Positions 58,570-64,000 of a stretch of 64,000 nucleotides of DNA are shown piece after piece (within the stretch, counting starts at the first letter, position 1; each line of letters begins with the position of its first letter). The notes beneath the pieces are model-generated. The model did not search any database and was not told where the DNA came from. It worked only from the letters and a program-made list of their open reading frames with translations. Origin of the DNA: Symbiodinium natans (taxonomy: Eukaryota; Sar; Dinophyceae; Suessiales; Symbiodiniaceae); assembly GCA_905221605.1 (NCBI GenBank), contig CAJNDS010002279.1, positions 658,584 to 722,583 on the forward strand. The letters are read 5' to 3'. The translations under genes were made by a program, and so were the position numbers.

Positions 58570-58940
58570 TACCCCCCCCCCCCCCCCCCCCCACAGGGTC
58601 CCCCATAATTAAGGCTATTGAGGGTCTAGGGTTTAGGGTTTAGGGTTTAGGGTTTAGGGTCTAGGGTCTAGGGTTGAGGGTTGAGGGTTGAGGGTTTAGG
58701 GTTTAGGGTTTAGGGTTTAGGGATAATTATGCCTAATTAAGGTTATTTAAGCGGGGGAACGTAGGGGGCGAGTGTAGAGGGCTAGTAGGCAAAACCCAAG
58801 AAGTGAACCACCCTTGAGCCCTAAGAGCCCCCCTGAACCACGCACCCTTTTTAGGGCTCTTAGTAGGGTTTAGGGTTTAGGGTTTAGGGTTTAGGGTTTA
58901 GGGTTTAGGGTTTAGGGTTTAGGGTTTAGGGTTTAGGGAG
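58570..58940. repeat. Poly-C run and TTTAGGG arrays
   Basis: C run at 58572-58592. TTTAGGG arrays at 58628-58722 and 58866-58938, separated by about 140 bp of unique sequence. Confidence 0.93.
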
Positions 58941-59149
58941 TATGGAATGCAGAAGTCGCAGGCCTTCTCAAGCTTGCGCAATTAGGGATGAGGGTTTAGG
59001 ATTGCAGGGGTTAGGCTTGCCACCACCCTAGAAAACCCCGAACCTACATCCTAGAAATCCTACTGGCCACCCAAAAAACCCTAAAACACCCGAAAAGACC
59101 CTAACCAACCCCAAGCACAAGTTACGAAACCCCCCCATTTAGAGGGGCC

Positions 59150-59224
59150 CTGATGGTCAGGGCCTTCGCGCGCGCGAAGGCCTCCAGCTCATTCTGCTCC
59201 ACCTCTCGTCGTGGGCTCAGGGCA
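59150..59224 (-). CDS. Exon, helical
   Basis: The minus strand reads ALSPRREVEQNELEAFARAK and ALTI. Coiled-coil-like. Flanked by degenerate repeats. Not recognised. Confidence 0.4.
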
Positions 59225-60130
59225 AAGGGCAACCCCCTAGACCCTACACCCCTTAACCCTCAAACCCTAGATTACTAAACCCCAAAACCCAAGAACCCCC
59301 AACCCTAAAACTCTAAAACCCTAAACCCGAGGCGTTTAGGGTCGTTATAGGGCTTCTAAAGTCGTTTGAGGATCTGGAAAGGCTTAGTGATTTGAGGGTT
59401 CAAGGGCTTGAGGGTCGGGTTCAAGGGTTTTAGGGTCTAGGGCTTCAGGGTGCAAGGGTTTAGCTAGGTCCAAGCATGGTAAGGGTGTAACGGGTTGAGG
59501 CTAAAGGTAGTGCTTGCGGCCTAGGGCTTAGAGGATTTTGCGGGTTGAAGGTTGAGGGCTTGAAGGGTTTACAGTAGGGGTTTCGAGGGTCTTAAGGGTT
59601 TAGGATCCCCCACCCGCAACACTGGGGCTTCATGGAGCTCAGTCTGTAATCCTTACAAGCTTAGCCTGCATAGGGCATTCAGATTCTAAACCCCCCCCCG
59701 CCCCCCAAGAAAAAACAAGAACTAAATCCTAAACCCTACCCTACCCCAGCCCCCCCCCCCCCCCCCCCCCTCAAGAAAGCCCAAAACCCGATCACCTTGA
59801 AACCTCAAGAATTCAGGCAACAAAGACCTCTACTCGTTGGCTTGGGGCTTAGGATTTCGGGGGGCTGGGAGCTTCGGGCAGTTCCAAAAGGACTGTGGAC
59901 TTCAGAACTTCATGTCAACACACATTGTGCCCCAAATTATAGGGTTCTTAAGGAAGGAGGGTTCAAGGGGGGTATGTAACCCAAAAAACCCTCACTCCCT
60001 AAGGCTCCCTAAGGCTCCTGAAGCTTCCCTAAGGGCCCCAAAGGTGTTGAGGGGGAGTCTGAAGCCAGCAGGGTCCTGATCACGTTGACAAAAACCGTGA
60101 TCACTGAAAGCCTCTGCCGCCTCAAGGGTC
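59225..60130. other. Degenerate TTTAGGG-word region, no gene
   Basis: Short AGGGTTTAG words at 59340-59610, poly-C at 59752-59770. An open plus-strand frame at 59797-59979 has no protein-like features. Confidence 0.6.
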
Positions 60131-60360
60131 TCTAAACCCTTAACCCTAAACCCCAAACCCCAAACCCTAAACCCTAAACCCCAAACCCCAAACCCTAAAC
60201 CCCAAACCCCACACCCTTCGAGCCAAAAAGTCCCGAAAATCTCGGGGCCGCCTTGCCGGACCTGTCAAGATCAAGCTCCTGAAGCGCCTGTGGCTTTTGG
60301 GGTTTAGGGTTTAGGGTTTAGGGTTTAGGGTTTAGGGTTTAGGGTTTAGGGTTTAGAGTT
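60131..60360. repeat. CCCTAAA/CCCCAAA (60131-60215) and TTTAGGG (60298-60357) arrays
   Basis: Opposed arrays around a GC-rich 70-bp block. Confidence 0.93.
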
Positions 60361-60562
60361 TCCCATGAAACGCAAGGGCCATACTTCAGAACTCTTTAAC
60401 CCTGCTATGGGGTAAACCATGTAGCTACCTTTGGACTCAGGCAACGCGCCCCCTCCCTAGTCAAAACACATTTCTCCCGCTCTCCCCCCCCCCCCCCCCC
60501 CGCATGCCCATGTCAATGCTAAACCTGGTTGACGGTTGGGTGTAGCGTTTAGGGTTCTGGGT

Positions 60563-60642
60563 TTACCCTAAACCCTAAACCCTAAACCCTAAACCCTAAA
60601 CCCTAAACCCTAAACCCTAAACCCTAAACCCTAAACCCGTTT
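60563..60642 (-). repeat. CCCTAAA array
   Basis: Eleven perfect units. A family 5 dispersed repeat follows at 60650-60745. Confidence 0.96.
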
Positions 60643-60964
60643 AGGGAAACCTAGGAAGCAACATGGTGCCCTTTTCGGTGGCTAATAAGGGAACCTAAAC
60701 CCAAAAAAGGGGATACGTGGCTACGTACTCTGGGTTGTAGGTATTGTACATCCATGTGCCCTTATGGAAGTGTGCCAAGAACCAAGGCGCGGATTCTCTT
60801 TTAACATGTTCATGGTGGAAACCCTAAACTCTTCACCCTAAACCCTAAACCCGAAACCCTCAATCCTAAGTAAGGCGAGGGACCTAGGGACCCACCCAAC
60901 TTAGAATGTTGGGCCGCAGGTGCCAGCACCCTACCTGCGAGCACTCCAGGCGTCACTCCGGTGT

Positions 60965-61165
60965 TCCAACACGGGTTCCGTGCTCCTGTAGCAGCTGTCC
61001 GTCTTGGAGCACTTCGCTGAGGGCAAGGTCCTCCGCTGCCGCTGCTGCATCGGCCAGACCTGCGCAGTCGTCCGCGATGTGGATGTTGGCGGGGTACAGC
61101 TGCCAACGCAGCCTCTGTGAGCTGTTGTCGCTTCGCTGGGAGCTTCTCCGCCCCAAGTTTGACAC
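60965..61165 (-). CDS. Exon, unrecognised, possible N-terminal part of a minus-strand gene
   Basis: The minus strand reads SSQRLRWQLYPANIHIADDC, then AGLADAAAAAEDLALSEVLQ and GQLLQEHGTR before a GT donor (GTTGGA). Good protein composition with helix-forming segments. Alternative frames are also open, but less natural. Flanked by CCCTAAA and TTTAGGG words. Confidence 0.5.
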
Positions 61166-61424
61166 AACTACAGAAAGGTTCCCCGCTAGAGTCTTCTACA
61201 GCGGTTTAGTATAGGGTTTAGGGTTTAGGGTTCAGGGGCTTAGGGTTTAGGGCTACCTAGCGCGCCTACGACAGGTGTGCGAAGCCAGACATTCCATCTG
61301 CGGCTTGAGTCACCTAGGAAAGGGGCTTAGAATCCAGACCTTCGGGTTTTGGGAAACGAAGGTCCCCAAACCCGATAGCGTCCCTAGACCCTATAAACCC
61401 TATACCCTAAACTCCGCTCGATAC

Positions 61425-61530
61425 CCTAAACCCTAAACCCTAAACCCTAAACCCTAAACCCTAAACCCTAAACCCTAAACCCTAAACCCTAAACCCTAAA
61501 CCCTGACCCCCAAACCCTAAACCCCCATAG
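61425..61530 (-). repeat. CCCTAAA array
   Basis: Thirteen units. Shorter arrays at 61675-61735, and TTTAGGG words at 61755-61850 and 61938-62008. Confidence 0.95.
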
Positions 61531-62087
61531 GGTTGTATGATTTAGGGGTAAACCCCTCCGAAAACCCCAGTTGCATTCGGCGCGCCTCCTCCTCGGGGCT
61601 TGACTTCTTGCGCGCCTGACGCCCGCTCCCCCCCTCCCCCCTCCCTGGAGTCAGGGCTTTTAGGGCCCCTACACCCTAAACCCTAAACCCTAAACACTAA
61701 ACCCTAAACCCTAAACCCTCAACCTTAAACCCTATGAGGTTTATAAAAGGGTTCAGGGTTCAGGGTTGAGGGTTTAGGGTTCACGTTCCCTTTGTGCATG
61801 GGGGGCGGAGGGCTGGAGCGCCAACCCGGTTTGGGGTTTAGGGTTTAGGGTGAAAGCTTCAGAGGGGCCTCTTTGAAGGGTAGTGTGCCCGAAGCCCTAA
61901 ACCTAAAACTCTAGACCGCTGTCCAAATCGGATTTTGTTCAGGGTTTAGGGTTCAGGGTGTAGGGTTTAGGGTTTGGGGTGGGGTTTAGGGTGTAGGGTT
62001 TAGGGATAGCATGCTGCGAAAGAGGGCAACACATCGTCTCCCTCAGAGCCTCTGATTTTTTCACTCTTCTTCGGGTAGTTCCTGGGA

Positions 62088-62195
62088 TGTTCCCCCTTAT
62101 ACTAACAGTCCTTAACAGCGGTCAGGGTTCAGGGTTCAGGGTTTAGGGTTCAGGGGGTTCAGGACTGTTAGTATAAGGGGGGGAATCCCAAGATA
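62088..62195. mobile_element. Family 1 palindromic element interrupted by TTTAGGG words
   Basis: GGGATGTTCCCCCTTATACT and CTAACAGTCCTTAACAG at the left; AGGACTGTTAGTATAAGGGG at the right. The loop consists of TTCAGGG and TTTAGGG words. Ends in CCCAAG. Confidence 0.82.
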
Positions 62196-62199
62196 GTTA

Positions 62200-62315
62200 C
62201 ATGGTAAGTTACATGGTCCCTTCATATGGGCCTTTACAAGGGGCCCACGCATAAGAACCGGGCAAAGACGGTAAGAGGACGAACTTAAGGGCCCACAGAA
62301 CTACCCTTAGAGCAC
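62200..62315. mobile_element. Family 3 palindromic element
   Basis: GTTACATGGTCCCTTCATAT at the left, AAGGGCCCACAGAACTACCC at the right. Confidence 0.6.
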
Positions 62316-63160
62316 GAGCTGATGCCTGTGAACGCGCAGCCGTTGCAGCAAACATGCATGTGCGAAAGAACTCTATGGAACATCACTGCTCCTGCTCTAT
62401 TCGGGAATTTCTTGGGCGAACGAGCTAGCCGCAACTTGCAACCAACACTCTGCAAACGGTTTCATGGCTTTCAACTGTGTAGCTATACTGGCGCGTCTGG
62501 CAACATGTCGCCCAAGACTTACCCCAATGAGTCCACTGCCCATACGAAGCCAACATGCCCACCCAAGAGAAAGCCGGAGCTCTTCAAAACGGACTGCGGG
62601 TTCTACGTCCTTCCCCATGATAGTGTTACAACAGCCCGCTGCATGTTCTTACTATCTTGCGTCAGTAGAATGCTTTTGGGCGAGGGCGATACCCCTATCA
62701 TAGTTCCTTTTTATAAGGACTGTTGGTATAAGGGGGAACATCCCAAGCATATTGTATCACAGAGGATTCAAGTAGGCCAAGAATAGGACAACTCTTTGTT
62801 GGAGACCTGAAAACCCTAAAGCCCAATGGCGACGACACCTTTCCATTTCAGCTCTCAATGGGGAAGGGACTCTCGCTATTCTGGAGATGGTGCAAAACCC
62901 ACTCTTTTCCGAGGAAGTACTCTAATGCGCGGTGCAAAGAAGACAAAGATGCTCCGGACACAAAAATCATCCACACACATGCAGAGACACTTTAGTCACT
63001 AACACAGTTTGTCTACGACTCTACGGGCTTGAAATTGGCCTGATTAAAGCCATCCTCTTAACTAGCAGTTCAAACCCTGTGGAGCCTCTGCCCCAAAGAC
63101 CAGGGCCAAAGCAACGACGAGCGTCCACCGCATGGCGACCTGAATTCCGAAGAGACAAAC
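62316..63160. other. Unique stretch with an uncertain 154-residue open frame
   Basis: The plus-strand frame 62322-62786 crosses a half copy of the family 1 element (62705-62752), so its 3' part is not a protein. The 5' part shows no family features. No other exon seen up to 63160. Confidence 0.4.
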
Positions 63161-63210
63161 CCTAAACCCTAAACCCTAAACCCTGAACCCTGAACCCCGA
63201 ACCCCAAGCG
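63155..63210 (-). repeat. CCCTAAA array
   Basis: Short array with CCCTGAA and CCCCGAA variants. Confidence 0.9.
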
Positions 63211-64000
63211 GCCCTAAGCCCTACACCCTGAGCCTAAACTCGTTTCAGGGGTTGAGAGGTGGGCTTCTTCAGATCTTAGCTGACTTGTCTCTGTGGCCGG
63301 GCTTGTTTGGACGCTGCTTAAGGGAGTGTCTGAATCTTTGGATCTCGCGAACTGCGGCCTTTAAGGTTTCGTGGTGGATCATGCAAAGATGATGCTGGCA
63401 AGCGCATGCTGAGGATGGGATACCGAGGTCCATGATTTGAAGCTTTTTGTCAACGCTTGGCCAAAATCAAAGGGGAAAGCCCGCAGCCCGGAGGAACTGT
63501 GCTGAGCTCCTAAACCACCCTCGAAAACACAAAGAAGGCCACGTGGACAAGCTGATCCCGCGGAGAGGGTTTAGGGTTTAGGGTTTGGGGTTTCGGGTTT
63601 AGGGTTTCGGGTTAAAAGGTTTACGGTTAAAAGGTTTAGGGTTTCGGGTTTCGGGTTCAGGGTTCAGGGTTTAGAATTTAGGCCTTAGCCCTTAAGGCTC
63701 AGGGTTGAAACCTGGAGTGTCTAGGGGGCCCTACTGTGTGGGTCAGAGCAGACCTCAGCTAGCGAGCAAGCACATGCACCAAAACCCCAAACTCCGAACC
63801 CCCAAACTCCTAGTTTAGGGTTTAGGGTTTAGGGTTTAGGGTTTAGGGTTTAGGGTTTAGGGTTTAGGGGTATATCCCAAGTTCGAAACCAAATAGACCC
63901 TCTAAATTCACCCTGAACACCCCGATAACAACCGGGGGTGAGGACGAGGGCGACGAGGGTGCTGAGAGCCCGGCACAAGTTCGGCCGGCTCCACTGCGCA
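63211..64000. other. Right end of the window: arrays and unique sequence
   Basis: TTTAGGG and TTTCGGG words at 63565-63675 and a clean TTTAGGG array at 63812-63870. The block at 63930-64000 is GC-rich and open in plus (acidic, GGEDEGDEGAESP) but cut by the window edge. Confidence 0.6.

Noticed and set aside
62322-62786. 154-residue plus-strand gene
   Set aside because: Its 3' part crosses a family 1 palindromic half element, and the rest shows no family features.

Overview
The window looks like nuclear DNA of a dinoflagellate, most likely a Symbiodiniaceae-like alga. The plant/alveolate telomere word TTTAGGG (CCCTAAA) is scattered in dozens of short arrays in both orientations. Coding sequence comes as very short exons. 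Introns end in CAG or AAG followed by G and often begin with GC instead of GT. Several exons resemble families I know mainly from dinoflagellate genomes. No long intact bacterial-style gene, rRNA, tRNA or CRISPR was seen. Homology calls come from motif recognition by eye. No search was run.

Host gene. Minus-strand micro-exons from about 46.6 kb down to 0.9 kb spell, in the correct order, the motifs of one DECH-box superfamily 2 helicase of the Dicer/RIG-I/Hef class: Q motif (46.5), motif I (45.3), Ia (44.3), II (32.9), III (32.4), linker exons (30.6, 3.4, 2.4, 2.2), IV (1.7) and V (0.9). The gene leaves the window on the left. Its introns are filled with TTTAGGG arrays and short inverted-repeat elements. 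Further minus-strand exon-like pieces (48-61 kb), including a RING-like cysteine cluster and a ubiquitin-like start, may be its N-terminus or a neighbouring gene.

Nested insertion, 4.87-29.93 kb. A (GAAT)n microsatellite lies on both sides. Inside it is a minus-strand non-LTR-type reverse transcriptase copy, and that copy is cut in two by a 21,712-bp element (7035-28746). The element has 25-bp terminal inverted repeats and a 2-bp target duplication, and removing it rejoins the RT codon-precisely. It carries at least three plus-strand intron-rich genes. Gene A (7.4-17.7 kb) contains a tandem array of micro-exons of 27-51 nt, all multiples of three, and ends in a dinoflagellate family with an EQPSSS motif. 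Gene B (18.2-23.8 kb) has a long Lys-rich repeat exon and an acidic tail. Gene C (24.4-28.5 kb) ends next to the right terminal repeat and is the best transposase candidate.

Second island, 37.7-44.0 kb. This holds a KDZ-type (CxC/DDE-like) transposase and a DUF3987-like ATPase, each broken into two halves on opposite strands. Inverting about 2.2 kb (about 39.98-42.2 kb) would restore collinear order of both genes at once. The island is bracketed by CGGGCTCTA minisatellites.

The remainder (30-36 kb and 44-64 kb) is a mosaic of TTTAGGG arrays, at least six families of 60-200-bp palindromic elements, poly-C tracts and tiny exons.
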